Assembly (NCBI GenBank): GCA_947650365.1
Contig: OX393549.1
Coordinates: 22,531,572-22,595,571, forward strand
Source of the DNA: Chamaelirium japonicum
Taxonomy: Eukaryota; Streptophyta; Magnoliopsida; Liliales; Melanthiaceae
Direction of reading: 5' to 3'
DNA length: 64,000 nt
Shown: one piece after another, positions 44,951 through 56,450 of the stretch
Numbering within the stretch: the stretch's first letter is position 1
How the letters are laid out: every line of letters starts with the position of its first letter
Made by a program: the position numbers and the translations under genes
Notes under the pieces: generated by a model
What the model was told of the DNA's origin: nothing
The model's input: only the letters and a program-made list of their open reading frames with translations
Database searches by the model: none

Positions 44951-45540
44951 AAAAAAATATAGAAATAAGATGAAACAAATGATCATATCCACAAACTAGG
45001 CTGGCTCCTCCTACGTTGGTACACGTGCCATGAGTCCGACTCGAGGTAGATGTCCGCATCATTCTCCCGGGGTGAGAGAACTCGACCCTGTCGAGTAAGG
45101 CTCGGTACGGCTCTCGTATAGCTCCAGCAGGCCTGGGTCCATCTGCTGGGGTCCCTGATGCTTAATCCAAATGTCCTCAGAATGCGGCTTTCCTTTCGAG
45201 CAAACCAGGTACCGTCGGATTCCACCGTCGTCTACCAGAGACAATCTCGTCATCCAGAATATTATCAATGCCTTTTACTGTATATGGTGGGGATATTTCT
45301 GGGAGAGGGGGTAGGGGGGCACTCAGGGGCAGGGTTCAGGGTTAGCTCAACTATCAGCGGATTTCCAGGGTTAAAATATGGGCCATTATAAGCCACTAGA
45401 TCTTTAATATTGAAGGTGGGACTGATGCCAAAACCCTCGGGTAATTCAATAAAATAAGTATTATCATTTATTTCTTTTAGAATCCGAAAAGGACCCGCAC
45501 TGCGCGTATGTAGTTTCTTAACGGCTCCCGAAGGAAGTCG
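44951..45540 (-). pseudogene. Gypsy element 2, pol C-terminal tail
   Basis: Minus-strand sequence following the integrase; open pieces include DPSRWTQACWSYTRA and end DIYLESDSWHVYQRR (44,983-45,225), which recurs at 49,331-49,430. The 3' LTR is missing: the sequence runs directly into the non-autonomous LTR element near 44,950. Confidence 0.6.
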
Positions 45541-46434
45541 TTACGGACGAATCCGGACCATCACATAATCTCCCATGCTGAAAGTCTGAACTCGCTTCCA
45601 GGCATCGGCCCTTAATTTATAGCTCGCATTGCTCTGTTCAATTTTTTTTACTGATTTCCTTATGTAGTTCAAGCACATAAGATGCAAAAGTAGATGCCGA
45701 CTCGGAAATTCTATGATGCTCAGACATGGGAATAAGATCAATTGTTGCCTAGGTTTGAACCCATGCACGACTTCATGAGGACTCATACCGGTGGACCTAT
45801 TGACAGATGTATTATATGCAAACTCGGCTACTGACAGTTTCAGATCCCAAGTCTTAACGTGTTCACCCATCAAGGTACGTACAAGGTTTCCCGGACTCCT
45901 ATTGACAACTTCAGTCTGGTCATCGGTCTGGGAATGGAAGAGCGTGGAGAATTGGAGCCTGGTGCCCAGCTTGTGCCATGGGATTTTCCAACAGAAACTG
46001 GTGATCTTGACATCCTTGTTGGACATAATGATTTCAGGCAATCCGTGTAACTTGATGACGCCATCGGACGTTCTAGAACAAGGGAGGAAATGGGTCACCT
46101 CAGAGAATCGGTCTACAAAGATTAGGACCGAATCATGCTCCTTGAAAATTTTCTTAGATAGGGTTGATTGTTGTTCGGTCGGATTACTCTTTGGTTGGGA
46201 GGGACCCAGTTTGACCTTCTTGTTCTTATGCTCAAATAGGCACATGTTTGAACGGCCATAAATAAGAACATTATTGTCAAACAGACAAGGTCGTCCTTGA
46301 ATGACTTGACCCGCATCCATGGTCAGAATATCACACCATGTTTTATCTGGGTAAACACTGATCCGGGGGACCTGATAGGGTCGAGGGTGGGGGACGGCCT
46401 TGAGGCCAGTCTTAGAGATCACGGTTGATGACAC
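45541..46434 (-). pseudogene. Gypsy element 2, protease fused to integrase by internal deletion
   Basis: A 297-codon frame. The first 100 residues (STVISKTGLKAVPHP, then DILTMDAGQVIQGRPCLFD) are like the pepsin-type protease region of gypsy elements. From about residue 108 (DSVLIFVDRFSEVTHFLPC) it is integrase core, then HPQTD-type sequence (HSQTDDQTEVVNRS) and the C-terminal part ending MGDYVMVRIRP. Reverse transcriptase and RNase H are absent, so an in-frame deletion joined the two. The first integrase Asp lies in the deleted part, and the second appears as Asn in SNKDVKI; a further gap precedes VIKLHGLPE. It is non-functional despite being open. Confidence 0.8.
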
Positions 46435-46521
46435 GGTATTGATGCAACTACTGCTATCAACGATGACCTTACAGTTCTTATCCCTAATCTTTGTGAACGT
46501 GTGGGAAATGGCAGTACGCCT

Positions 46522-47711
46522 CTAGTTATCTTGATCCTTGGGTTGGGACAGGGCGCACCTAACAACTGACATGGAGGGAGATGACATTGGTCTAAGGGAA
46601 GTCAAGATGGCTTCGTCATCGTCATCAAAGTCTCCATATTCTTCTTCAGCTTGATAGACGAATTCTGCCTCTCTGGACTCTATCACTTCAATGAGATTGT
46701 CATCAATAATGTTGACTTTGACATGGCTTGCACAGTTTGCGGCCACATGTCCATAGCATTGGCATTTACAACACATGATGAGGGGACATACTTTGGAGAA
46801 GTCTTTCTCATTGCTTCGACTGATGGAGTCAGCTCTTGGTTGGGATTGGTTGGGGTAGGGCTGACTTAGGTAGTTGTTCGAGAAAGGCCGAGGGACATTG
46901 CTTCGGGAATCTTGACCCCGATGGGAGTGGTTGGACTTAATATTATCGAGGGTCTGAACGAAGGCATAGGCTCTTTCCAACTCTGTAAAATCTCGGGCAA
47001 GGAGCTCACTCCTCAGGTCTTCTCTCAAACCTGATCGAAAACATGCCAGGACCTGGACAGGGGTTTCTGTTCCGAGGACATTGCAGCGAGTTAGGAACTC
47101 GTCGAATTTGGTGACATAGTCCTTGGCTGATTTGTTGCCTTGGGTGAATTGGTGTCATTGGTCCAATAGATGGGCTCGATACGATGGGGGCACATACTTG
47201 CCCTTTAGCTCATTCTTCATGGCGACCCAAGTATCAATGGGGTCCTGAGTTTTAGTGGCTCTCAAGGCTTCTACATTAGTCCAGTATTGGCTGGCAGGTC
47301 CACTAAGCCTCATGGCAGCGAATTGCACTTTTCGCGGTTCGATTAAAGGGTACCAGGCAAAGTATCGGTCCATGGACTGGAGCCAGTCCAAAAAGAAGTG
47401 GGGATCGTGCCTGCCATCGAAAGAGGGCACCTCTAACCTAATGCTCCAGAGATACCATTTATCCGGGTCTTGATTGTTCTGCCAAGTTGGCCAAAAATCT
47501 TGAGGGTCTAGGGTGGTGGAGCTAGAGGTGGAGCTTGGTCCAGACGGTCAAAACGGGCATTGGTGTCACGCTGACAAACGGTGAGGTTCTGTTTCATAGT
47601 TGCTATTCCTTGGGCTAACTCGGCAAGTGCCCTAGTTAAGACCTCGGGGTCGATATTGTCCGACTCACTCGACTCTCCTAACAGATAGGACCTACCTCTA
47701 CGGGTTGGCAT
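46522..47711 (-). pseudogene. Gypsy element 2 gag
   Basis: Begins at 47,711 with MPTRRGRSYLLGES and continues with breaks: a capsid-like piece FDGRHDPHFFLDWLQSMD (47,155-47,430), then a piece with a zinc knuckle CCKCQCYGHVAANC (46,522-47,028), C-x2-C-x4-H-x4-C type. Stops or frame changes separate the pieces at about 47,440-47,508 and 47,030-47,155. Confidence 0.8.
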
Positions 47712-47840
47712 GCAAAGACAAACTCACAACATGATGCATGTTGATTTTTTTTTTTAAATATGACAATCAAATGTAATAACTAAAAGAAAATTTTTCTAGA
47801 TGCAAATATGCAACACAACTGACAGTTCATACCTACAACC

Positions 47841-47854
47841 ATGCTCTGATACCA
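47841..47854 (-). other. Primer-binding site of gypsy element 2
   Basis: On the minus strand TGGTATCAGAGCAT, matching the initiator methionine tRNA 3' end, 130 bases before the gag start and 3 bases after the LTR end CATCA. Confidence 0.8.
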
Positions 47855-47857
47855 AAA

Positions 47858-49330
47858 TGATGCAAAACAAATACAGGTGGACAGGAAATCAGTAGTTTAA
47901 TTGTACTAGCAGTGTTTCGCTATGAATTAAAAGTTTCAGGTAGGAAGTTTTATTCAAGCCATTAGCAGGGAATAATGGGTTTTAAAGAAACTACTCGCAT
48001 CAGGCAGTTCGATCTCAGTTCTAAGAATTACAATGAATAATGCTTAACTTAAACGGCAAGAGTCTATCCCGCAATATCAAATGCTAATGAACTTAACAGG
48101 CAGGTAAGGACGCACAACCTCACGAAGATGGATAGCAGTCGGCACAGATAATATACTGGAGATTTGACTGATGGAACATAAAGGTACCTTGCTGGTAGGG
48201 AAGTCCTTACTGGGGAAGTGATGGCGGTGCGGGGACACCAACGTCACAAGCCACGCGCTCCTCCATGCTCTCTCCTTCGTCCAAGGAAGGGGAAGTTGAT
48301 GTCGAGGTATCCGTCACCGTCTGGGATCAGGTCGTGATCCCCATCGGGGTCAGCCATACATACATAGCGGAGGGTATCGAGAATACGGGTTCGGAGCTAT
48401 GGAGATCGGGTCGGGTCGGGTTGGCTGCGAAGGGAAGAGAGGGGAGGGGCAAAGGGGTCGGGTCGGGTGGCTATGAAGGGAAGAAAGGGAAGAGGCAGGG
48501 GGGGTCAGTTGGGTCGGCTGTGAAGGGGGGGGGGGGAGGGGAGCGGGGAAGGGCAGAGGGGCTGGGCGCAGGTCGGCGGTCGGAGAGGAGGCGAGGGCCA
48601 GTCGCAGTGGCGGCGGGCTGGGATCGGGTCGGCGGGCGGAGAGGGGGCCGGGGGCCGACCGTAGGGTGGCAGCGGGGCTCGTGCCGGCGCAGGAGGAGGG
48701 CGGCAGGGGTGAGGTGGGTCGACGGGCGGAGAGGAGGGTAGGATCGGGCCGGGCTCGGGTCTAGGGCACAACAAAGAGGGGGGGGAGGGAAGAAGGGTGG
48801 GGGATCGGGTAGGGCTCGGGCTGCCGAAAAGAGGGGAGGAGAGGAGAGGGGGAAGGGGCACGGGCTGGTGGCCGACGGAGGGGAAAGAAGGGGAGGCGGG
48901 GCTGGGCGCAGGGGAGAGGAGGAGGGGTCGGGGCGGGTTGGGTCGAGGTAGAGCGCAGGGAGACGGGGGCGGGGCGGGGCCTGGTCGGGGCGGCAGCACA
49001 GGGAGAAGGGACGGGTGGCTGGTCGCAGGGAGGCGACGGGCTGGGCGTGGGGAGAGGAGGGGATGAGGTAAGGGTTGGGCTAGGGTTTCACACGCCTAGT
49101 ACCCACCTAGGGTTTCACACGCCTAGGGCTTGAGATTGGGGCTTCACACACCTCACCCTGGTTTCTCTCAACACGCATGTGGAGGAAAAACAAAATTTTA
49201 TTTCATTATTCAGTGCCTCAAATGAAGAGACAAGGGCCTTTATAAAGGCGTACAACGACAGGTCCACACGGCCAATAGGCGAGGTGGGACTAAACACAAG
49301 TGCAAAAGATAAAGACACAAAAACAACATA
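47858..49330 (-). mobile_element. LTR of gypsy element 2 (probable), containing a G-rich tract
   Basis: Its 3' end (plus-strand TGATGCAAAAC at 47,858) is well placed by the primer-binding site. The other boundary is uncertain, near 49,330 where a second pol end begins. The minus strand has TATAAAGGCCC near 49,240 and AATAAAATTTTG near 49,200, as in an LTR. 48,390-49,070 is strongly G-rich on the plus strand; Pro/Arg/Gly-rich ORFs there (48,265-48,741, 48,505-48,999) are composition artefacts. Confidence 0.5.
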
Positions 49331-49430
49331 GAAATGAGACGAAACAAATGATCACATCCACAAACTAGGCTGGCTCCTCCTGCGTTGGTACACATGCCAC
49401 GGGTCCGACTCGAGGTAGATGTCCGCATCA
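49331..49430 (-). pseudogene. Second copy of the gypsy 2 pol end
   Basis: About 100 bases nearly identical to 44,953-45,060, including the complement of the segment encoding SDSWHVYQ-type sequence. Together with the LTR to its left it implies two elements in tandem sharing one LTR, the right one cut off at 49,430. Confidence 0.65.
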
Positions 49431-50219
49431 GAAGATCAATTCATACTTTTTAGTGCTAAAAAATTGCGGACATTGAAAAACAATAGACTGAAAAACGACG
49501 ACTATTGCTCATCCTTTTTCAACAGTATTGATGTAGTGGTCCTGCCTGAGATTGGGAGGAAGGGGGTATCCGTAGCCGAATGCGCCAGTGGAACACTCCT
49601 CTACTGCAAAGTGCTTGTGATCGGATTGTGCACCCCATGTTGAATGCCAGTGAGTATATATTTGGAAACAACATCTTGAACGAGAGCTCACCTAGCCAGA
49701 ATTTCTCCCAAAATCGGATTTTCTATTTATTGACCAAGACAAGCTTGTTCACATTCCGTTAGAGATCTGTCACCTTCCAGATCATCTTCCAAACGTGCGA
49801 GATTCTACCCAAAGACCTACTATTGGCTTGGAGGGGGGAAATCCTATGGAGTATCTAGAGAGGAGGTTGTTCCTTTAGGAGCCTCCTTCCTCTCTCTGCG
49901 GTCTCCTACTATCATTTACCTAGCATGGAAATGTTTAATCTCCTTAGGTCGATGACCTCCAATCCTCCTAAGGTCGTCGGTAGACACACTTCATCTCCTG
50001 AGATTGTAGGAGCCTCCTGTGCCACCCACTCCTCTCCACAGGAAAGTTTTTCTGATGTTGAAAATGTGCTCTATTACCTAAGACAAGAAACAGAAGAAAG
50101 TCAAGTAGTACGAAGGGATAGAGGATAGCACCGAGTTGACCAAGAACAGTCTCCCCCTGAGAGATAGGAATTTTCCTTGACATCCCTCTAGTCTAGCCTC
50201 GATTCTCTGAATGTGCTCC
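49431..50219. other. Unclassified sequence
   Basis: No gene is supported. Small ORFs (49,419-49,643, 49,925-50,128, 49,968-50,183) lack recognisable domains. It may be part of the LINE that follows. Confidence 0.3.
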
Positions 50220-50950
50220 TCCTAGTCTTCACTCTTGAAGGCCGTGTCACTAACCGAGATCCCCAGCTATTTCATTGGTAGAGTTGCAATTCGACAATTC
50301 AACAACCGAGCAATGGAAGAGCCAAGCTCATCGTCTAACCCCATTAAGTAGATGTTACTCTTCATAATATTTATCTTCAATGCCAATGTTAACTCTAGAC
50401 CATAGAGCAGCACTTTCAGAGTGGTAAGCTTGAACAGGCAGGCCTCACAAAAAAGTAGGGAATCATCAACATAATGTATCGACGTCGTCCACCGTCTATC
50501 GCCGATGCTTTGGAGAACGGCCTCAACATTAGCCTTCTTGATTAAAGCATAAAACAAGTCTACAATTAAGATGAAGTAGTGACAGAGGGTAGCCTTGCTT
50601 CAATCCTCTATAGACTTTGAACTCTTGATCTACCCGATACTCCATTCACCAAATGGGCTATCTAGAAAGAGGTAAGGATGCCTCTCACCCATAATACACA
50701 GGCCAAGGATAAGCCTTTAGTCGCCATGATCTCTAGCAAGAAGTTCCACAATATCTGGTCAAACACCTTTTTAAAATCCAACCTCAAGAGTAGACCGTCT
50801 CTGTTTGATACTTTCAAGAGGAAGATAGTTTCTTGTGCCGCTACCACACTATCTAGAATCATTCTCTCTTTCATAAATGTCATCTCTGTTTGATTATATC
50901 TGGAGCAGATTGTCTCCATTCGATTCTTTCACTATGTGCCGCCACCATAG
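50220..50950 (-). pseudogene. LINE ORF2 reverse transcriptase fragment
   Basis: The minus strand shows MKERMILDSVVAAQE and LLRLDFKKVFDQILWNFL (50,662-50,919), then, after a break, HYVDDSLLFCEA with the catalytic box and KINIMKSNIYLMG (50,267-50,557). This is the L1-type order. The stretch between the two, which should hold the QGDPLSP box, is shifted out of frame. A different LINE subfamily from the one at 1-960. Confidence 0.75.
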
Positions 50951-51591
50951 TGAGAGATTCAAGCCTTTTATTTTGCTACAAACTAAACTTCGATCATCTT
51001 TTTTTTTTTCTCTACATTTTTCTTTGTCTGTTTATTTTTGAGAAATCCCTCTCAGTGAATGGGGGCCGGGGGGGGGGGGTTCAACCTAGACCCCAACTAG
51101 TATATTAATAATAAAAGAATTTATATTGGGAAAAGGATGAAGGAAAAACAAAGACAGACTAGGTACAAAGATCAATTATTTTCCTTTGTTAGTGGATCCA
51201 CTATTTTCTTAAATTTAAAAGTCATTCTTTTTTTATAGATCGGTGGTTGTTTGAAAACCTTCCAATGCAAGTAATGGCCCACTTCAGGCTCGGATTAATC
51301 CCTCTGGGAGTGAAGCCCGACCCACAAGGCAATTCCCACTTCATTTCTGGGTAAATTGAGGGGAGGAAGAGTTTTTTTTAGAGAGAAATTAGCATCCCGC
51401 ATTTTGGGAACGGGTTAGGAGGACCCCTACTAGTGTATAAATATGGCAATAACTCTAAGGTAGAGTTACAAATAAATAGACCCAAGACCACCATCTAAAG
51501 TAGCATCGGCAGACATGTTTGCACCAAGAACATCACCCAAAAACACGTACCACTATACCTACTAGCCAACCTCTAACTAATTAATCGTCTC
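50951..51591 (-). mobile_element. LINE 3' ends and SINE-like copy
   Basis: Near 51,034-51,062 lies the complement of a LINE tail (GAGAGGGATTTCTCAAAAAT), like the one at 18,225. At 51,226-51,343 is a minus-strand copy of the SINE-like element of 20,095 with its A-rich end at the left. A second LINE tail complement sits near 51,375-51,400. No gene; a C/G run near 51,061-51,079. Confidence 0.55.
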
Positions 51592-51905
51592 CCAAGATAT
51601 AGCGAGCCCCCCTAGCAATCAGAAAAAGGTTTCCCACTGGTCTATACTGGTTCCTGAAGACCCGCGCATTTCTCTCCAGCCAAATAGTCCATATCAGGCT
51701 GGAAACACTCTTGTCTCACATGGTCATCTGCAGCTATGGTATATGATCATGTCGCCACACCGTCCACAAAGTCAATGGAAGAACGGAGGGAGGAAGAAAT
51801 CTAAAAAACTGCGAGGAACTTAACCCATAAGATCGTAATATGGTGACACATTAGGAAAATGTGATCAATAGTTTCCGGGAATGAACAGAAAGAGGGGGAG
51901 GAAGA
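51592..51905 (-). pseudogene. LINE ORF2 C-terminal fragment (left arm)
   Basis: The minus strand contains, with frame changes, sequence like the cysteine/histidine C-terminus of L1 ORF2 (IDHIFLICHH, then SSIDFVDGVAT and MDYLAGEKC). Its mirror is at 63,690-64,000. Confidence 0.6.
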
Positions 51906-52178
51906 GTTGAACCCACAACCTCCTCACAAAAGCATCAGTTGCTTTGCCAACTCTCCTATCCTCTGGTGGGTACTCTGCTTTATATCCCCTATTGGGTTGC
52001 AAAAAATCATCCTTAATGTTAGAGAAAATGACCGTCCCCAGGACTTTAGAGAGATGATTGAGTCTTTGGAAGGTCGCTCGGCAAGGAGAGGATCTTCGTG
52101 CTTTGGAAGAAATTATTTGTAAAATATTTGTAGCTTTCCCTCCTCATCTGAGAGATTTCTCATCAAAAAAAAAAAACC
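51906..52178 (+). mobile_element. LINE 3' tail fragment (left arm, outer)
   Basis: Carries a 71-codon frame ending near 52,122, then CTCATCTGAGAGATTTCTCA and an A run at 52,167-52,178, the tail type shared by LINEs in this window. Near-identical copies: 56,170-56,443 in the same arm, and mirrors at 59,108-59,380 and 63,410-63,690. Confidence 0.65.
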
Positions 52179-52414
52179 ATCATTCATGTTTCCAAGTACA
52201 TTGAAAAGAGCTAAACAAAGGCTAACGGAAGATCGAAGTATTAAACTAAATTTATTACGATTAAACTTTTCACTCAGTAGAGATTGGAATCATAAAACAT
52301 AAGTCACAAAAGCCAAGCGCCAAAGGCACTCATTATTTTAAGAAGCACACTAAAAGCAAGATAACAAGCGCATCATCATCATCATCTTCAACAATAAGCT
52401 GGGTGAGGATTCCA

Positions 52415-53129
52415 TCAGCAATCTTTGGTGCAGAAGCATCGGCGGCGGAAGCCATTGCACTCGCCTCCAGTGAAGCCCTCTGTTAAGCACACGGTGGCGC
52501 AATTGGTGGAACTCACGCATGGACCATCGAATCTAGTGCTCAGTGCCTCACAAGTCCTCGCATCCACTGTCCCCATCCCAATCTCTATGCAAGAGAGAAA
52601 CAATATAGCCAGTTAGACTCTAGAATCACAAATATCATATATAGGTTGCTAGTGTAATTTAAACAGGAGGACAAATAGATCTTGCTCCTCCTAAGATGGG
52701 CATGCTGAAGTAAGCTCTTTTTTTTTTTTGCTGAACTAGTTTTTTTGCTAGACTAGTCAAAGGACATGTCGCTAGAGCAAGGGGTGAAGGAGGTCCGGAT
52801 ATCGAAACGGGGAAGGTAGCGTAGTTACTGTTTTATTTAAATTCTATAATCCTGTGGACATGACATCAACGTCCAGGATTTGCATGCACAAACAAGGCAT
52901 ATTGGGCTTGAGAGAAAGTTTGCTCCACAACTAAGTGGGATTTCTCATGAAAAGAAATGAGAGAAAGTTTGCTCCCTAGTGTCCATTCTGGAAGTCAAAC
53001 ATGGAACCTCTACAACATAGTGAAATGCAATAAAAGCTGGGGAGACGAGAGGGGAAAAGAACCAGAGGCGGTGATCAGAAGGAACAAGAGGAAGAAGAAG
53101 GACGGAAGCATGCGCTGAGAAGGCTCCAT
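52415..53129 (-). CDS. Plant defensin 4 (class I, secreted), two exons, left arm outer
   Basis: Exon 1 is 53,129-53,063: start codon then MEPSQRMLP and a hydrophobic run of Phe/Leu. The GT-AG intron is 53,062-52,585 (478 bp, phase 1). Exon 2 is 52,584-52,415. The preprotein is 78 residues; the mature 47-residue domain has the eight class I cysteines at 3, 14, 20, 24, 34, 41, 43 and 47. The gamma-core is [11 protein letters not shown], with Asn where defensins 1-3 have Arg, and an Asp replaces Lys at position 11; net charge is only about +1. A TATA motif lies at 53,183-53,190 (complement) and a poly(A) signal at 52,251-52,256 (complement). Its mirror is defensin 7, which differs at three residues encoded by exon 2. 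The gene reads away from the palindrome axis. Confidence 0.9.
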
Positions 53130-53182
53130 CAATCGCCACCTGAGGTGTGTGGTTGTGGAGAAAAGGAGATGGGTGCTTGTTC

Positions 53183-53190
53183 TTTATATA
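53183..53190 (-). promoter_or_regulatory. TATA box of defensin 4
   Basis: TATATAAA on the minus strand, 53 bases before the start codon. Confidence 0.65.
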
Positions 53191-53873
53191 GAAGACTTGG
53201 AAGGCAGTAGTTCGGAACACATAAAGTACTGAATCTTGATGTAATTAAAGCATTGAAAAATTATTTTTAAGGATAAGACCAAATATATCAGATGGGATAT
53301 AGTGTGCCAGAAATGATAAGTAATCGAGAACACTTGTCGGCTACCCTGTGATCGAGCTAGCACTTGGTGAGGTGGCGTGTAAGGATTGGTGAAGAGCCGG
53401 GCCCAACTTATCAGAACAAAAAAAAACTGTTAAAAGATTTTGACTGCATGGGATACCAAATCATCCTACTTTATCAGGTTTTTTAGTGGGGAAGTTTGAC
53501 ATAAGACATTTTTGAGAAGATGACTTTTAGTTCCGGGACATGTTAATTTTGAAATATAGAAATATAGCTCAAGTCCCTCGAGACGAATATATTTTCTTTA
53601 TCAAGACGAATGGATATTCTTTCTAAAGAAATGAATGTATACTTATGATGCCCTACGGCTAATATTGCAAAATAGTTAAGTATCTATACCTAATTTGTCA
53701 TCCTTTGTTTATAGTGATCTCTCTAATGTACTCACCATTATGGCTGAATTGCACCATGCTTTTGATGCAAGCTGACACGAGCCACTAAAATCTGGACCGA
53801 GTAAGATTCACCCATCAGGGTGTTTCCATTGGAGGCTTGGTGCGAGTCACTGGTTGAATTGGACGGTTATGAT
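53191..53873. other. Defensin 4 upstream region (left arm)
   Basis: No gene or repeat family recognised. Mirror of 61,677-62,396. A net 37 bp of length difference between the arms falls here. Confidence 0.45.
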
Positions 53874-54429
53874 TAGGGGTGGCAATTGGTCGGGTTCTGG
53901 TCGGACCCTACCCCTATCCATACCCATACCCATTCGGGTCTGGTAGGGTCCATACCCTACCCATACCCATTCGGTTAGAAGAGGGTCCATACCCGATCCA
54001 TACCCAATCAGGTTTCGGGTTTCGGGTATGAGTTGGATATAATTTATCTATTTTTTTCATCATATATTTAATTATTTGAGGAGAAAAATCAAGATATCAC
54101 AATGCAATGTTAATAAGTTCTTTTGGTTTCTTATTACAATGGTTTTAGTAGAGTATAGGTTTCGATATAGATATGGGTTCGGTTAGAATTTGGGTATATA
54201 ACAATGAGTTTAGAGTTGAACCGTATTATCTAGTATACACAAGTTAGAGTGACAATCGAGTTTCGGGTACGGGTATTGAGGTACCCATACCCATACCCAA
54301 AAGTTAATCAGGTAGAGTTTTCATATCCATACCCTATCCAAACCATGTTTTGGATACAAAATTTGTACCGATACCTAATGTTTTGGGTCGGGTTTCGGTC
54401 AGGTTTTCAGAGTCCATTGCCACCCCCTA
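53874..54429 (+). mobile_element. hAT-type MITE (left arm)
   Basis: 556 bp with terminal inverted repeats TAGGGGTGGCAAT and ATTGCCACCCCCTA and an 8 bp flanking repeat GTTATGAT / GTTCTGAT (one mismatch), as hAT elements make. Inside are runs of CATACC / GGGTATGGGT-type repeats. No transposase. The ORF at 54,249-54,449 is a product of these repeats. Exact mirror at 61,121-61,676. Confidence 0.8.
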
Positions 54430-54998
54430 GTTCTGATGTTGGGTCGTAGAAGTAAGAAAACTTATTTGTGAGGGTTAAAAATAACTATATGTTTATGTTA
54501 TCTCGTTCTTTAAAATTTAAAACTTTTAACAAGTGATATAAACATTACTTAATCCCACCCAACCCAACCCACTAACTTCCTCTAATAGTACTACCCGAGC
54601 ATGGCAATTTGTTCTCAATTGGGCTCATGTGGCATAGTGCAAGTTAAAGTCAGGTTGAGTGAGGCTAGGGTTTGAGGGTTCTACCATTCGGATTGAGCTT
54701 GGGCTGACCTCTAACCTTACACATTCCTCTTGAGTTACACCCTAAGATTAGGGTGAGAATTTTGAATTCATATTCTTATTCTATAACCTCCTATGTTTGT
54801 CTATGCTATTGTAATTGTTCCATCTTGCTCATCATACTCAACATATCATTTCTTTACAAATTGAAGTTGAGTGGGAGCAACTACAGCAACAAGCTTAAGC
54901 CATACTTTGACATCTGGAGATAAATCAAGAACAAGAAAGCAATGGCGAGAGTCGTCGGATGAATTATGAGCATTGATCAACTCGATTAGAGTTTAGAT
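54430..54998. other. Unclassified sequence (left arm)
   Basis: AT-rich, no gene or repeat family recognised. Mirror of 60,552-61,120. Confidence 0.4.
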
Positions 54999-56160
54999 TG
55001 TTGAAGATGTGGCTCAAAACAAGCTGCATGCAACTCCAATGTTCATGCGCGAAGAAACGGCGGAAGACATAGCTTCGGAAGTAAGGAAGGATCGGCCAGG
55101 AAGAGTCGTGCACATGACTGTCAGGTCGTCCGCTTGATTGGCATCGATAGAAAAGTCGGGTGAGAAGACGGGTTGAGTCGTGCGCATGACCTACCCAGGT
55201 CGTGTGCACAACTGTGGCTGGCAGCACATGGGTGACGCGTTTTGGCATGCGTTTTCTCGTGGGACTCCTTCCCCAAGTCGGATACGAATGTAACCCTATA
55301 AAAGGAAGGTCCTAGGACGAACTTAGGGAATCATGGATTTTCTCAAAGGCACAAGAGAAACCTAAGGGAGAGATTAGAAGATAGTCATTACCAAGAGAGA
55401 GGGAGAGGAAATCATCGGAGACCGGTGGGGCTTCGGGAAGGATTTCTTCTTGTTCCAAGGGATGTAGGGCTGCGGTTTCTCTTCTCTCAAGGTGGGATCT
55501 CTTTGTGGGTGTATGAGGGATTGGCTAGAGACAATTCTAATTGATCTCGAGTTTTCCTCATACTAGTGAATCCATCGATCGATCGTTGCCGAAACTTCTT
55601 GGGTGTTTTGCTTGGTCTTTCTATTATCTCGGTCATGTCAGTGGTCGTCTCCACCGTGGTGCTTCTAACCTTGTCGTGTTCCATTGCGCGAAGGCCTCGG
55701 ATCTCAACAAATTGGCATCAGAGCTATTGTTGGGGGATCCGGAGAGGCACTAGTTCGATGACGAAAGGCAAGGTACAGACCGAGAAAGGAGGCCGAGATG
55801 CACGCACGGAACACGGTGCGATGGAGGACCCGGAAATGGCACTCAAGAAGGAAGCCATAGGCTCGGGGAGAGGTAGCGGTATAGTAGGGCTTATTGGCAA
55901 TAACGGCCGGTGACCTAGGCGAAGGGCACGACGGGGAGAGGCATGGTCCAGTACTCTCCGAACGATTTGGGTTTTCGAAGGAGTCTTTGACGGGGAGGTT
56001 GCGGTCGAGCACCTCCTCCCTCGGGGTGGTTCGAGATACCGAAGGCGTTAGCCGGGAGGCGGGCGCTGTCAAGACACCTACTCCCCGGCTTGACGGATCG
56101 TTGTGGTAGACCGCGATGGCACGGTACGTGCGGGTGCTTGGATCGAGGGGGAGCACCTCA
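54999..56160 (+). mobile_element. Non-autonomous LTR element: LTR plus start of internal region (left arm)
   Basis: LTR 54,999-55,709 (711 bp, TGTTGA...CAACA) followed by a primer-binding site TGGCATCAGAGC at 55,713-55,724. Internal sequence continues to about 56,160 and is then cut, without a second LTR. Same family as 42,533-44,950. A 150-codon minus-strand ORF (55,704-56,156) has no recognisable domain. Confidence 0.75.
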
Positions 56161-56450
56161 ATGGCACGGGAGTTGAACCCACAATCTCCTCACCAAAGCA
56201 TCAGTTGCTTTGCCACCACTCCTATCCTCTGGTGGGTACCCTCTTGTATATCTCCTGTTGGGTTGCAAAAAATCATCCTTAATTTTAGAGAAAATGACAG
56301 TCCCCAGGACTTTATAGAGATGATTGAGTCTTTGGAAGGTCGCTCGGCAAGGAGAGAATCTTCATGCTTTGGAAGAACTTATTTGTTAAATTTTCTGAGC
56401 TTCCCCTCCTCATCTGAGAGATTTCTCACCAAAAAAAAAAAACCATCCTT
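56161..56450 (+). mobile_element. LINE 3' tail fragment (left arm, inner)
   Basis: Second copy of 51,906-52,178, ending in CACC and an A run at 56,430-56,441. It and the following defensin exon are a partial duplicate of the outer gene region. Confidence 0.65.

Noticed and set aside
48265-49066. Gly/Arg- and Pro-rich ORFs of 89-164 codons
   Set aside because: Open in several frames on both strands because of extreme G content; no domain.
51906-51980. tRNA-like sequence on the minus strand (GTTGGCAAAGCAAC ... GGGTTCAACTC)
   Set aside because: It has weak A and B box resemblance, but no acceptor stem or cloverleaf could be drawn, and it lies at the wrong end of an A-tailed fragment for a SINE.
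55704-56156. 150-codon host gene, conserved in both arms
   Set aside because: It spans the LTR end and internal region of a non-autonomous LTR element; conservation comes from the palindrome.
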